DNA of 9,880 nt from NCBI GenBank assembly GCA_003560455.1, contig PWIL01000097.1, positions 1 to 9,880 of the forward strand. Reading direction: 5' to 3'. This document shows, piece by piece, positions 1 through 6,635 of this stretch. How positions within the stretch are numbered: the first letter of the stretch is position 1; every line of letters starts with the position of its first letter. Source of the stretch: Mollicutes bacterium. Lineage in GTDB: Bacteria; Bacillota_I; Bacilli_A; RF39; UBA660. A program made the translations under genes and the position numbers. Below the pieces are notes generated by a model that was given only the letters and a program-made list of their open reading frames with translations, had not been told where the DNA came from and did no database searches.

Positions 1-257
1 ATTAATTGATATGAATGATTGACACGTGCTGTTGATAGAATATCATAAACAAGATATAAAAAATCACATAACATTGTTTTGCCAGTGGCATTTTTACCAA
101 CAATACCTATTGTATTATGAACAAATAAATTATCAGTTATTTCTAATAATTCATATTGCTTATCAATTTCATGCTTGGGATTTTGAGGAACAAAATCTAA
201 TACTATCTCTTCATCAAAGATTTTATATTTTTTCGCCTTAACACATAAAACTTGCAC
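1..257 (-). CDS. AAA ATPase, N-terminal fragment (AAA_15/AAA_21, RecF/OLD-like)
   Basis: This is the first 85 codons of a gene that continues past the left edge. The start is a GTG (255-257) preceded by AGAGGTGG (262-269). An in-frame TAA lies seven codons upstream of it, and the first in-frame ATG comes only at residue 62, after the Walker A motif, so GTG is the sensible start. The reading frame is open to base 1. Residues 50-62 read IGIVGKNATGKTM, a clear Walker A P-loop (GKNATGKT, 54-61). The preceding strand-rich segment resembles the N-terminus of SMC/RecF/OLD-like ATPases in the AAA_15/AAA_21 group. From family knowledge, such proteins are often stand-alone or phage-defence ATPases with a C-terminal nuclease, but that part is not visible here. 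The function is therefore not assigned beyond ATP binding. It appears to have its own promoter in the gap after lepA. Confidence 0.8.
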   Translation of the reverse strand, partial: MQVLCVKAKKYKIFDEEIVLDFVPQNPKHEIDKQYELLEITDNLFVHNTIGIVGKNATGKTMLCDFLYLVYDILSTARVNHSYQL

Positions 258-279
258 CCAACCACCTCTTTCTGGTTAT

Positions 280-308
280 ATTTTATCATAAAGGTTGAAG
301 AAAAACAA
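280..308 (-). promoter_or_regulatory. Promoter for the left-edge AAA ATPase
   Basis: On the minus strand there is a -35-like TTGTTT (303-308), a 17-nt spacer and TAAAAT (280-285). TG at 287-288 makes an extended -10 (TGA then TAAAAT). The -10 lies 10 nt before the AGAGGTGG ribosome binding site, so the expected leader is about 16 nt. It fills the only gap between lepA and the ATPase gene. This is pattern matching in A+T-rich DNA, so it is a candidate only. Confidence 0.5.
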
Positions 309-319
309 ATTTAATGTTT

Positions 320-2110
320 TTATTTCTTGTCAATGCTTAATACTTCTAAAAAAGCATTTTCGGGAATTTCAACATTACCAACCATTTTCATCTTTTTTTT
401 GCCCTCTTTTTGCTTTTCTAATAATTTTCTTTTTCGACTAACATCGCCACCATAGCATTTAGCCAAAACATTTTTGCGAATTGCTTTAATATCGGCTCTG
501 GCAATGATTTTACTACCAATACTTGCTTGCACCGGCACTTCAAATTGTTGCCTGGGAATTAATTCTCTTAAATTATCAACAATTAAGCGCCCTCTTTTTT
601 GAGCAAAATCACGATGGACAATCATACTTAAAGCATCAACATCTTCACCATTTAATAAAATATCTAATTTTACTAAATCACTTTTTAAATAGCCCATTAA
701 TTCATAGTCAAATGATGCATAGCCCTTAGTTGTTGCTTTTAGTTTTTCAAAAAAATCATATACAATTTCAGCTAGGGGCAGGTGGTAGTAAATGTTAACA
801 CGATTGGTATCAAGATATTCAATTGTTTGATATTCGCCTCTTTTATTTTGACATAGTTCCATAATTGTACCAATATAATCAGCTGGTGCAATAATGTTGG
901 CTTTGATATAGGGTTCTTGGATTTCTTGAATTTTGGTGCGGTCAGGTAATTTAATTGGACTGTCGATTGTAATCATTTGACCATCATTTAAAATCACTTG
1001 ATAAATTACTGATGGCATTGTCGCAATTAATTCTAAATTAAATTCTCTTTTTAAACGTTCTTGAATAATTTCCATATGAAGAAGACCTAAAAAGCCAACT
1101 CGAAACCCAAAGCCTAGGGCTTGTGATGTTTCTTGGGAATATTGTAAAGCGGCATCATTTAATTTTAATTTTTCTAATGCTTCTTTTAAAACCTCATATT
1201 TGTTTAATTCGATTGGATATAAACCACAATAAACCATTGATTTCATTGGTTGATAACCGGGCAGGGGGTTGGCTACTGGGTTTTCCTGATCAGTAATTGT
1301 GTCACCAACTAAAACATCGTCTATTTTTTTTATTCCCGCATTTAAATAACCAACTTCACCAGTATTTAAAACTTTTTTATCAACCGGAAAAGGATTGTTA
1401 ATTCCAACACTATTAACTGTATAGGTTGCATTAGTCGCCATCATTTTTATTTGTTGACCAATTTTTAATTGTCCACCGAAAACACGAACGCTGGCAATAA
1501 CTCCTTTATAGGGATCAAAAAAACTGTCAAAGACTAAAGCTTGTAATTGATCGCTTGTTTTTTTAGGCAATGGTATTTTAGCAATAATTGCTTCAATAAT
1601 TTCCTTAATTCCTTCACCAGTTTTGGCACTCGCATAAATGATTTCTTCTTTTTTAAAGCCTAGGGTATTTATTAATTCATTTTCCCTAGTTTCAATATCA
1701 GCATTAGGTAAATCAATTTTATTAATGACCGGAATAATAACTAAATCATTTTCTAAAGCAAGATAAAAATTTGCTAAGGTTTGGGCTTCTATGCCTTGAG
1801 CCGCATCTACGATCAAAAGCGCCCCTTCACAAGCCGCTAAACTACGGCTTACTTCATAGGAAAAATCAACATGTCCTGGCGTGTCGATTAAATGTAATAA
1901 ATAGTTTTCATTTTGATATTGGTAATTTAGTTGCACCGCATTTAGTTTAATCGTAATGCCGCGTTCGCGTTCTAATTCCATGTTGTCTAATAATTGTTGT
2001 TTTTTTTGACGGTCAGTAATAGCGCCAGTTATTTCTAAAATACGATCTGCTAAAGTGCTTTTCCCATGATCAATATGCGCAATAATTGAAAAGTTTCTAA
2101 TGTTTTTCAT
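320..2110 (-). CDS. lepA: Elongation factor 4 (LepA), ribosome-associated GTPase
   Basis: Full-length LepA/EF4 of 596 aa (family about 600). LepA is a cytosolic translational GTPase that binds the ribosome; it is reported to back-translocate or remodel ribosomes and to affect initiation. Visible motifs are G1 AHIDHGKST (11-19), G2 in ERERGITIK (47-55), G3 DTPGHVDF (76-83, with the catalytic-type His80), G4 NKID (130-133) and G5 SAK (161-163). The C-terminal LepA-specific region ends with the typical VGNVEIPENAFLEVL block. The ATG at 2110 is the only plausible start: it is the fourth codon after the galU UGA, in the same frame. The nearest Shine-Dalgarno, AAAGGAG, lies inside the galU end and about 14 nt upstream, which is unusually far, so translation may depend on coupling to galU. 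It is the last gene of the pcrA-orf55-galU-lepA run and ends in TAA. Confidence 0.97.
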   Translation of the reverse strand: MKNIRNFSIIAHIDHGKSTLADRILEITGAITDRQKKQQLLDNMELERERGITIKLNAVQLNYQYQNENYLLHLIDTPGHVDFSYEVSRSLAACEGALLIVDAAQGIEAQTLANFYLALENDLVIIPVINKIDLPNADIETRENELINTLGFKKEEIIYASAKTGEGIKEIIEAIIAKIPLPKKTSDQLQALVFDSFFDPYKGVIASVRVFGGQLKIGQQIKMMATNATYTVNSVGINNPFPVDKKVLNTGEVGYLNAGIKKIDDVLVGDTITDQENPVANPLPGYQPMKSMVYCGLYPIELNKYEVLKEALEKLKLNDAALQYSQETSQALGFGFRVGFLGLLHMEIIQERLKREFNLELIATMPSVIYQVILNDGQMITIDSPIKLPDRTKIQEIQEPYIKANIIAPADYIGTIMELCQNKRGEYQTIEYLDTNRVNIYYHLPLAEIVYDFFEKLKATTKGYASFDYELMGYLKSDLVKLDILLNGEDVDALSMIVHRDFAQKRGRLIVDNLRELIPRQQFEVPVQASIGSKIIARADIKAIRKNVLAKCYGGDVSRKRKLLEKQKEGKKKMKMVGNVEIPENAFLEVLSIDKK

Positions 2111-2119
2111 GTGTTTTCG

Positions 2120-2935
2120 TCATTCTCCTTTAATGTCTTTATGAGTTGTAGCGGTTTCTAAAATAACTTCGAAATATCCTTGTTTACTACCTGTATCATA
2201 ATGCTTATTTTTAATTTGACAAATATAAAATTTTTCTTCTTGCATTAAACGAATAAAAGCATCAGTTAAGTATATTTCTTTTCCTTTTTGATATTTTTCC
2301 GTTATTTTAGCAAAGATATTAGGTGATAAGATATAACGACCTAAACTTGCTAAATTACTATCTGTTGTATTTGAAGTTGGTTTTTCAAAAAAGTTTTGAA
2401 TTTGGCCATCTTTTTCTTCAATAATACCGTATAAATGTTTTAAAGATGGCTCTATTTCTTTAACGGCCAAAATACTGGTTTTAGTTTGATAATGTTTATT
2501 GATTAGTTGTTTTAAAACTGGTTTTCCAAAAAAAAGATCATCGCCATATAAAACAGCAAAAAATTGATTGTCAACAAAATCTTTTGCTAAACGAACCGCT
2601 GCTCCGCTTCCGACAGCTTCTTTTTGTTTTAAATAACTTATTTTTACTTTTTTTTCTAAATGAGGTATTTGTTTTAGTTTTTTTTGTTCATTTTTTTCGA
2701 TTAAAGTTTTTTCTAATTGCTGATTAGTTTGAAAATAATCAACGACCGATTGTTTTTGATCATTAATAATAAATAGTATTTCTTCAATGCCACTATCAAT
2801 TGCTTCTTGAACAATAAAATGAATTACTGGTGTATCAATAATGGGCAGCATTTCTTTGGGAACTGATTTTGTATATGGCAAAAAGCGGGTACCAAAACCA
2901 GCAATTGGAATAACTGCTTTAGTAATTTTATCCAT
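2120..2935 (-). CDS. galU: UTP-glucose-1-phosphate uridylyltransferase (GalU/GtaB type)
   Basis: Nucleotidyltransferase of 271 aa, expected to make UDP-glucose from UTP and glucose-1-phosphate in the cytosol, for glycolipid or polysaccharide synthesis. The N-terminal signature AGFGTRFLPYTKSVPKEMLP (12-31) is a near match to the GalU consensus. Also present are GDD (131-133, metal/nucleotide site), FEKP (183-186), LGRYILSP (198-205), YLTDA (222-226) and YDTGSKQGY (246-254). Two things are odd. The segment normally reading roughly P-x-G-L-G-H-A-V is here AVGSGAAV (107-114), so the usual His is Ala. The protein also stops about 20 residues earlier than typical members near 290 aa. The start ATG is 2 nt after the stop of the small membrane gene, with AAAGGA as binding site. 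It ends in UGA. It could be a relative with another sugar-phosphate specificity, but GalU is the best fit. Confidence 0.88.
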   Translation of the reverse strand: MDKITKAVIPIAGFGTRFLPYTKSVPKEMLPIIDTPVIHFIVQEAIDSGIEEILFIINDQKQSVVDYFQTNQQLEKTLIEKNEQKKLKQIPHLEKKVKISYLKQKEAVGSGAAVRLAKDFVDNQFFAVLYGDDLFFGKPVLKQLINKHYQTKTSILAVKEIEPSLKHLYGIIEEKDGQIQNFFEKPTSNTTDSNLASLGRYILSPNIFAKITEKYQKGKEIYLTDAFIRLMQEEKFYICQIKNKHYDTGSKQGYFEVILETATTHKDIKGE

Positions 2936-2937
2936 TA

Positions 2938-3105
2938 TTAATCCTTTTCTAATGCATTATATGTAACATTAAAAACTGCTAACCCAATAAACATAAAAAC
3001 TAACCACATAATCGGATTTTGATAATGTGCATAAAAAAATTCCGCCGGACCTTCCATTAAATCTTCTAATGATTTAAGAAGATCTTCAAAAAAACTTAAA
3101 TTCAT
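2938..3105 (-). CDS. Small single-pass membrane protein, 55 aa, unknown function
   Basis: A short gene between pcrA and galU. It has an ATG at 3105, a TAA at 2938-2940, and a perfect AGGAGG (3111-3116) five bases before the start; this binding site overlaps the TAG stop codon of pcrA. The protein has an acidic, probably amphipathic N-terminal helix (residues 3-19, LSFFEDLLKSLEDLMEG), an aromatic stretch AEFFYAHYQNP (21-31), one hydrophobic segment of about 18 residues (32-49, IMWLVFMFIGLAVFNVTY), and a short charged tail ending EKD. No signal-peptide cleavage site or cysteine is seen. The strong binding site, the exact fit between two genes and the 2-nt gap to galU argue for a real, co-translated gene. 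I do not recognise the family. Being next to galU could suggest a link with membrane glycolipid synthesis, but this is inference. Its negative N-terminus is unlike the basic type I toxin peptides. Confidence 0.82.
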   Translation of the reverse strand: MNLSFFEDLLKSLEDLMEGPAEFFYAHYQNPIMWLVFMFIGLAVFNVTYNALEKD

Positions 3106-3110
3106 AAATA

Positions 3111-3116
3111 CCTCCT
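3111..3116 (-). promoter_or_regulatory. Perfect AGGAGG ribosome binding site overlapping the pcrA stop
   Basis: AGGAGG is followed by a five-base spacer and the ATG of the 55-aa membrane protein. Its first two bases are the last two of the pcrA TAG stop. It supports the small gene as real and suggests that terminating ribosomes feed its translation. Confidence 0.8.
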
Positions 3117-5172
3117 ATAATTTTTGAATACTTTTATGTCCTTTAATAAACTTTTTGATTTCATGTTTAAAAGCAATGGTTAAAACTTTATCACTTATTT
3201 CGACAATTATTCCCGGTCCATATTTTTGAGATATCACTTTTTCACCAACTTGATAAGTTGCCTTATGATCAATGTTATTAGCGCTTTTTACTTTTGTTGT
3301 GATTTTTTTAGCCTTTAAAGCCATTTCATCAATAAAGCGACTAACGATTGTTGGTTTTTGATGACCAAAAATAGTACGATTTTGGGTGTATAAAATATAT
3401 AACTGTTGCTTTGCTCTGGTGATGGCTACATAACATAACCGTCGCTCTTCTTCAAGTTCTTCAGGTTCAGCCAATGAATTATTATGCGGCATTAAGCCTT
3501 CTTCCATTCCAACTAGAAACACATGTTGAAATTCTAATCCTTTAGCAGCGTGAATCGTCATTAATGTAATTTGTGGTGTTTCTTCACCATATTCGGTCAC
3601 ATCCGATACAAGACTGATTTCTGCTAAAAAATCTTCTAACGATATTATACCATATTTTTCTTCAAATTCTTTAGTAATTGTTTTAAATTCTTCAAGATTT
3701 TCAATTTTTATTTCAGCCATCGCTGAATTTTCAATTTTTAATGATTGTCTTAAATTAGTTTTGCTTAAAATTTGTTCAATTAATTCAGTTAAATTTACAT
3801 CGTTTGCTATTTTTTGTAATTCAATAATTAAATTTTTAAACACCAATGTTTTACCCTCATCAATAGCGTAAAATAAGGAAGTTTTTTTTTGAATGGCTTT
3901 GGTTTCAATTTCCTGGATTGTTTTTTGACCAATTCCTCTTTTTGGTTCATTGATTACTCTTAGTAATGCTAGGTTATCATGTTGATTATAGATTAATTTT
4001 AAATAGGCGATTAAATCCTTAATTTCTTTGCGATTATAAAAGTAAATACTACCAACAATGCGGTAAGGATATCCTTTTTGGAGAATGGCTTCTTCAATTG
4101 CTCTTGATTGCGCATTAGTTCGATATAAAATAGCGATTTCATTTAAGTTAACTGCTTCTTTTTGTAATTGTTCAATTTTATCAACAATATAATTAGCTTC
4201 ATATCTTTCGTTTGGTAAGCAGTTAACAACTACTTCTTCTCCTTTATCGTTATCAGTCCATAAGTTTTTTTCTTTGCGATTAAGATTATTTTTAATTATT
4301 TTATTGGCAGTATTTAAAATGTTTTTAGTTGAGCGATAGTTTTTTTCTAAGATAACTACTTTACTATTTGGAAAATCTTTTTCAAAATTTAAAATGTTTT
4401 TATAGTTTGCGCCACGAAAACCATAAATAGCTTGTGATTCATCACCAACAACGCAAATGTTTTTATAATAAGCGGATAATTTTTTAATGAGTAAATATTG
4501 GGCTTCATTAGTGTCTTGGTATTCATCAACTAAAATATATTTAAATAATTGTTGATATTTTTTTAGAATTTGGGGTTGGTTTTGAAATAGTTTAATTGGT
4601 TCAAATAACAAGTCATCAAAATCAACTGAGTTACTTGTTTTAATTTTAGTTTGGTATTTTTGATAAACTTTTTGGACTGTTTCTTCAAAGGGGTTGGTGA
4701 CAAATTTTTGATACTCTTCTGCCGTGATGAGATTGTTTTTACAACTGCTAATTGCATTGCGAATAGCTTTGGGACTGTACATTTTGGGGTCAATGTTTAA
4801 TTCTTTTAAAATTTTACGAATTAAAGTTAAACTATCATTGGCATCTAAAATAGTAAAATTCTTTCCATAGCCCATTTCTAAATAGTTTTCTTTAAAAATT
4901 CGCACCCCAAAAGCATGAAAAGTCGAAATTTGCATTTGTAAGGCTTTTTCGTTAACTAAGTCTTGAACTCGTTCTTGCATTTCTTTAGCCGCTTTATTAG
5001 TAAAAGTAATTGCTAGAATTTCATTTGGTTGTGCTTTTGCTTGTTGAAGTAGATAAGCTATTTTAGTTGTTAAAACTTTTGTTTTTCCGCTACCCGCTCC
5101 CGCAATTACTAATAAGGGGCCTTCAGTGTAGAGAACTGCTTCTTTTTGTGCCTGATTTAATTTTTTTAACAT
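3115..5172 (-). CDS. pcrA: ATP-dependent DNA helicase, UvrD/PcrA type (superfamily 1)
   Basis: A 685-aa 3'-5' SF1A helicase (family about 700-740 aa). PcrA acts in nucleotide excision and mismatch repair, removes RecA from DNA, and drives rolling-circle replication in Firmicutes. Visible motifs are Walker A GAGSGKT (25-31), Ia AITFTNKAAKEM (54-65), II DEYQDTN (216-222), III GDESQAIYGFRGA (243-255), IV EKNYRST, V TIHAAKGLEF and VI YVAITRAKQQL. The C-terminus VGEKVISQKYGPGII... resembles the Tudor-like RNA-polymerase-binding domain of PcrA. Motif II has Tyr where Phe is common, a mild variation. The ATG at 5172 is chosen over one 21 nt upstream (5193), because AAAGGTGAT stands just before it while the upstream ATG has only T-rich sequence before it. 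It starts the run pcrA-orf55-galU-lepA, with TAG as its stop. Confidence 0.95.
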   Translation of the reverse strand: MLKKLNQAQKEAVLYTEGPLLVIAGAGSGKTKVLTTKIAYLLQQAKAQPNEILAITFTNKAAKEMQERVQDLVNEKALQMQISTFHAFGVRIFKENYLEMGYGKNFTILDANDSLTLIRKILKELNIDPKMYSPKAIRNAISSCKNNLITAEEYQKFVTNPFEETVQKVYQKYQTKIKTSNSVDFDDLLFEPIKLFQNQPQILKKYQQLFKYILVDEYQDTNEAQYLLIKKLSAYYKNICVVGDESQAIYGFRGANYKNILNFEKDFPNSKVVILEKNYRSTKNILNTANKIIKNNLNRKEKNLWTDNDKGEEVVVNCLPNERYEANYIVDKIEQLQKEAVNLNEIAILYRTNAQSRAIEEAILQKGYPYRIVGSIYFYNRKEIKDLIAYLKLIYNQHDNLALLRVINEPKRGIGQKTIQEIETKAIQKKTSLFYAIDEGKTLVFKNLIIELQKIANDVNLTELIEQILSKTNLRQSLKIENSAMAEIKIENLEEFKTITKEFEEKYGIISLEDFLAEISLVSDVTEYGEETPQITLMTIHAAKGLEFQHVFLVGMEEGLMPHNNSLAEPEELEEERRLCYVAITRAKQQLYILYTQNRTIFGHQKPTIVSRFIDEMALKAKKITTKVKSANNIDHKATYQVGEKVISQKYGPGIIVEISDKVLTIAFKHEIKKFIKGHKSIQKL

Positions 5173-5188
5173 GTCATCACCTTTTATA

Positions 5189-5219
5189 ATCATAACATAA
5201 AAAAAGAAATATTTTGCAA
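5189..5219 (-). promoter_or_regulatory. Candidate promoter for pcrA-orf55-galU-lepA
   Basis: TTGCAA (5214-5219) is followed by a 19-nt spacer and TATGAT (5189-5194) on the minus strand. The -10 is near consensus, but the spacer is long. The -35 falls in the loop of the preceding terminator hairpin, and the -10 ends only 4 nt before the AAAGGTGAT ribosome binding site of pcrA. Read-through from the upstream ATPase gene is an alternative way to express the operon. Confidence 0.35.
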
Positions 5220-5228
5220 TATTTCTTT
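5196..5228 (-). terminator. Intrinsic terminator of the AAA_14/DUF4143 ATPase gene
   Basis: A perfect 11-bp stem, AAAGAAATATT (5218-5228 on the minus strand) with AATATTTCTTT (5203-5213), has a GCAA tetraloop and is followed by further T residues. The stop codon TAA (5227-5229) overlaps the stem. The stem is almost all A-U, so termination may be leaky. On the plus strand the T run is shorter, and there is no plus-strand gene to terminate. Confidence 0.6.
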
Positions 5229-6525
5229 ATTTTAATAAATGGACAGCATACAAAGGAATTGATCTGATTTTTTTTCGGCCAAAATTTTTTGTTGACAACC
5301 TTATGGCGTAATTAGGTTTATATTTTTCAATATATGTATTTAAACTCCGCGAGCGAATGTTATCATCCGCTTTTACTTCAATGGGAATAATTTCATCATC
5401 TAGCATTATCAAAAAATCAATTTCAAAATAGCGGGTTTCAGTTAAATAGAATAACTTCTGGTTTTGGCTATGTAGCGTCTGAGCAACATAATTTTCGGCT
5501 AAAATGCCTCTAAATTCAGTGCCTGATTTTGACAATATGTCACGAAAACTAAATTCTGATAAATTACACAACAAACCAACATCACTTAAATAAAGTTTAA
5601 AATAAGATTCTTCTTCATAAAATTTCAAAGGTTTAGCAACCTTATTTACTTTTACACACTTTAATAATAGACCCGCATCTAACAACCACGCGATTGAACT
5701 TGAATAATTTTGGCTTTTAGCGCGATCACTTACATTTTTATAAATAAATTTCTTATTTTCTTTTGCCAACTGTCGAGGAATGCTATTATAAATCTCCATT
5801 GTTTTAACTACTTGATTAGTTTCAGCGTATTTTCCCATATCAGCTAAATATGCACTAATAATATTTCGGTGAACAGCTCGATCAAATAAAAGCAAATCAC
5901 GATTTTTATTATTATATTCTAGAATTGCTTGGGGCATGCCGCCGACACACAGGTAATGATAATATAATTCCAAAGCTTTTTTGTGTAATGGTTCAATTAA
6001 TGCTGAATTTTTTTCAAAAGAACTTGTTATTTTTTCATTTAATTCATTTTCATCAATCGCCCATAAAAACTCCTCAAAATCCATCGGATACAGATATTCA
6101 AAATAAACTTTTCCAACCGGAAAAGACTCACTAAAACGATTAATTTTAACCCCTAATAACGAACCGGCACAAATAATTTTATATGCCTTTTCACTTTCGG
6201 CAAAATATTTCAATGAAGCAATAAACTTTTCGCTCTTTTGGACCTCATCAAAAAAGAAAACTGTATTTTCAATATCGATTTTTTCATTTCGATAAGCTTC
6301 GATATCTTTTATAATTCTCTCAGGATTATAATCTTTTTCAAAAAAAGAAACATAGTTTTTGTCTTCATCAAAATTAATATAAATATAAGCATTATATTTT
6401 TCTTTTAAGAATTGATTAATTATAAATGTTTTTCCCACTTGACGAGCACCAATTACTAAAAGAGGGGTATTAATGTTATTTTCTTGCCAATTACGCAATT
6501 TTTCTTCAAATTTTCGTCTAAACAT
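5227..6525 (-). CDS. AAA_14 / DUF4143 ATP-binding protein, stand-alone
   Basis: A 432-aa protein of the AAA_14 plus DUF4143 family, common in bacteria and archaea but without an established role. Walker A is GARQVGKT (26-33), Walker B FFFDEVQ (90-96) and a sensor-like CAGSLLG follows (119-125). The C-terminal part has E-x-D (368-370) and E-V-K (383-385), which match the core of a PD-(D/E)XK nuclease-like fold often noted in DUF4143; whether it cuts DNA is unknown. The ATG at 6525 is preferred over an in-frame GTG at 6534, because that GTG lies inside the ribosome binding site GAGGTGA (6531-6537). There is no signal peptide or membrane segment. The gene is a single unit with its own promoter and terminator between two housekeeping operons, which fits insertion of an accessory gene, although its codon use is not obviously foreign by eye. 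Confidence 0.9.
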   Translation of the reverse strand: MFRRKFEEKLRNWQENNINTPLLVIGARQVGKTFIINQFLKEKYNAYIYINFDEDKNYVSFFEKDYNPERIIKDIEAYRNEKIDIENTVFFFDEVQKSEKFIASLKYFAESEKAYKIICAGSLLGVKINRFSESFPVGKVYFEYLYPMDFEEFLWAIDENELNEKITSSFEKNSALIEPLHKKALELYYHYLCVGGMPQAILEYNNKNRDLLLFDRAVHRNIISAYLADMGKYAETNQVVKTMEIYNSIPRQLAKENKKFIYKNVSDRAKSQNYSSSIAWLLDAGLLLKCVKVNKVAKPLKFYEEESYFKLYLSDVGLLCNLSEFSFRDILSKSGTEFRGILAENYVAQTLHSQNQKLFYLTETRYFEIDFLIMLDDEIIPIEVKADDNIRSRSLNTYIEKYKPNYAIRLSTKNFGRKKIRSIPLYAVHLLK

Positions 6526-6543
6526 CTTGGTCACCTCAACACC

Positions 6544-6572
6544 ATATTAACACAAAAAAGCGCCTTAATCAA
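6544..6572 (-). promoter_or_regulatory. Promoter of the AAA_14/DUF4143 ATPase gene
   Basis: TTGATT (6567-6572), a 17-nt spacer and TAATAT (6544-6549) on the minus strand. The spacer contains the 3' arm and T run of the tsaD terminator, so terminator and promoter share the same bases. The -10 ends 6 nt before the GAGGTGA binding site, which predicts a leader of about 12-13 nt. Confidence 0.55.
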
Positions 6573-6635
6573 CAAAAAAGGAATATTTTTTACTTTTTTG
6601 TCGACAAAAAAGGCGTTTTTTTTACTTTTTTGTTG
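6554..6635 (-). terminator. Compound terminator / alternative hairpins after tsaD
   Basis: Three inverted repeats overlap the tsaD 3' end. (a) A perfect 20-nt palindrome at 6593-6612 with TCGA at its centre. (b) An 11-bp outer stem pairing 6625-6635 with 6570-6580, which has the same centre as (a) and uses the last codons of tsaD. (c) CGCCTT (6610-6615) with AAGGCG (6561-6566), extended by an A/T run across one bulged C and followed by TTTTTT (6554-6559). Structure (c) enclosing (a) looks like the terminator for minus-strand transcripts. Structures (b) and (c) cross, so they should exclude each other. Confidence 0.6.
6570..6632. repeat. Two imperfect 32-bp tandem repeats
   Basis: Two adjacent copies, about 6570-6601 and 6602-6632 with the boundary within one base, have the plus-strand pattern C-R-ACAAAAAAGG, five variable bases, then TTTTTACTTTTTTGT. 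By eye they differ at about four of 32 positions. The second copy includes the tsaD stop codon. A local duplication probably generated the nested hairpins of the terminator region. Confidence 0.65.

Noticed and set aside
26..241. Plus-strand open frame opposite the left-edge ATPase
   Set aside because: No ribosome binding site and no family features; the minus-strand frame has a clear P-loop and start signals, so this is an antisense shadow.
301..321. Hairpin AAAAACA / TGTTTTT after lepA as a terminator
   Set aside because: Only 7 bp, nearly all A-U, without a separate T run; it also coincides with the -35 of the next gene. It may be weak or chance, so lepA transcripts could continue into the ATPase gene.
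2120..2122. UGA as tryptophan (Mycoplasma/Spiroplasma code)
   Set aside because: Long conserved genes contain no internal UGA, tryptophan codons checked are UGG, and UGA as Trp would fuse galU to lepA.
4563..4793. Second minus-strand frame inside pcrA
   Set aside because: Fully inside the conserved helicase in another frame, basic and low-complexity, with no start signals; a shadow.
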